Assembly (NCBI RefSeq): GCF_946885855.1
Contig: NZ_CAMPHH010000200.1
Location: 1-6,235, forward strand
Direction: 5' to 3'
Origin: an uncultured Actinotalea sp.
GTDB taxonomy: Bacteria; Actinomycetota; Actinomycetes; Actinomycetales; Cellulomonadaceae
DNA: 6,235 nucleotides
Under the pieces are notes generated by a model, which was not told where the DNA came from, searched no databases, and saw only the letters and a program-made list of their open reading frames with translations. A program made the position numbers and the translations under genes. Below, piece by piece: positions 5,734-6,235 of the stretch (position 1 is the first letter of the stretch; each line of letters begins with the position of its first letter).

Positions 5734-6235
5734 CGGCCCGTCGGCTCCTCGTCGAGGCCGACGGCGGGTCGCGCGGGAACCCTGGTCCCGCCGGGTACGG
5801 CGCGCTGGTGCGCGACGCGGTGACGGGAGCGCTCCTCGCCGAGCGGGCAGGTCCCCTCGGTGTGGCGACGAACAACGTCGCCGAGTACGAGGGCCTGGTC
5901 GCGGGGCTGGAGGCGGCGCGGGCGATCGACCCGGACGCGTCGGTCGAGGTGCGGATGGACTCCAAGCTCGTCGTGGAGCAGATGTCCGGGCGGTGGCAGA
6001 TCAAGCACGAGGACATGCGCCGGCTGGCGGCCCGCGCGCGTGCCGTCCTCCCCGCCGAGCAGGTCACCTACACCTGGGTGCCCCGTGCGGCGAACTTCGC
6101 CGCGGACGCGCTCGCGAACGAGGCCATGGACCTGCGGGAGGACGTGCGGCGCGACCACCCGGACGACGACGCCGCGACCGGCGGGGCGCAGGCCCCCACC
6201 CGCGCGCGCGCGGCCGGGTACACAGGACCCCAATA
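5730..6235 (+). CDS. RNase HI domain, probably of a bifunctional RNase H/acid phosphatase (cut by window edge)
   Basis: Cleaves the RNA strand of RNA-DNA hybrids. The frame opens with ATG inside the preceding stop and stays open for 168 codons to the window edge. The catalytic carboxylates are present: D11 in VEADGGSRGNPGPAGYGAL, E52 in ATNNVAEYEGL, D77 in VRMDSKLVVEQM and D126 in PRAANFAADALANEAMD. The GNPGPAGYG loop and the compact length (domain ends near residue 135) are typical of the actinobacterial and archaeal type, without the basic handle of E. coli RNase HI. After the domain comes a charged, Ala/Arg-rich linker. In relatives such as Rv2228c such a linker leads into a phosphoglycerate-mutase-like (CobC) acid phosphatase domain, which would lie beyond the window. 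The last visible bases begin a codon with TA, so the next residue is Tyr or a stop; fusion is therefore inferred, not seen. Confidence 0.92.
   Translation, partial: MTARRLLVEADGGSRGNPGPAGYGALVRDAVTGALLAERAGPLGVATNNVAEYEGLVAGLEAARAIDPDASVEVRMDSKLVVEQMSGRWQIKHEDMRRLAARARAVLPAEQVTYTWVPRAANFAADALANEAMDLREDVRRDHPDDDAATGGAQAPTRARAAGYTGPQ

Overview
This window is chromosomal core DNA from a very GC-rich actinomycete. The third-codon GC bias is strong enough to open long spurious ORFs on both strands, and GTG is the start codon of six of the eight protein genes. The gene set and order recall the Mycobacterium tuberculosis segment running from aceE (Rv2241) down to the RNase H/phosphatase gene Rv2228c, in a compacted form. 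A Micrococcales genus such as Cellulomonas or a relative is my guess from protein style, not something the sequence proves.

Layout. The left end (1-874, minus strand) is the N-terminal third of aceE, the E1 subunit of pyruvate dehydrogenase. A 295-bp divergent intergenic region (875-1169) follows. It holds two back-to-back promoter candidates, each with a perfect 16-bp inverted repeat just upstream, and two small hairpins at the predicted 5' end of the rightward transcript. The rightward unit is a DUF3052 gene (1170-1610) overlapping by 4 bp a one-domain AhpE/BCP-type peroxiredoxin gene (1607-2107). Next come a clear tRNA-Val with anticodon TAC (2186-2262) and a 61-residue acidic small protein with a perfect Shine-Dalgarno sequence (2338-2523).

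The right half looks like a four-gene operon: a six-helix membrane diguanylate cyclase (2607-3674), a Nif3/DUF34 dinuclear-metal protein with a central PII-like insert (3671-4954), a coiled-coil C4 zinc-ribbon protein of the CT398 type (4990-5733), and the RNase HI domain of what is probably a bifunctional RNase H/acid phosphatase (5730 to beyond the window end). Two of its three junctions are 4-bp stop/start overlaps.

Working together. aceE feeds pyruvate into the TCA cycle, and the divergent DUF3052-peroxiredoxin pair is a plausible redox companion. Nif3, the zinc-ribbon protein and RNase H are a recurring actinobacterial trio whose joint purpose is not settled. The GGDEF gene placed directly upstream, in overlap with Nif3, is the least expected part of the layout. 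I see no mobile element, phage gene, CRISPR array or defence system. The best candidates for something undescribed are the divergent control region with its structured leader, and the orphan small protein.
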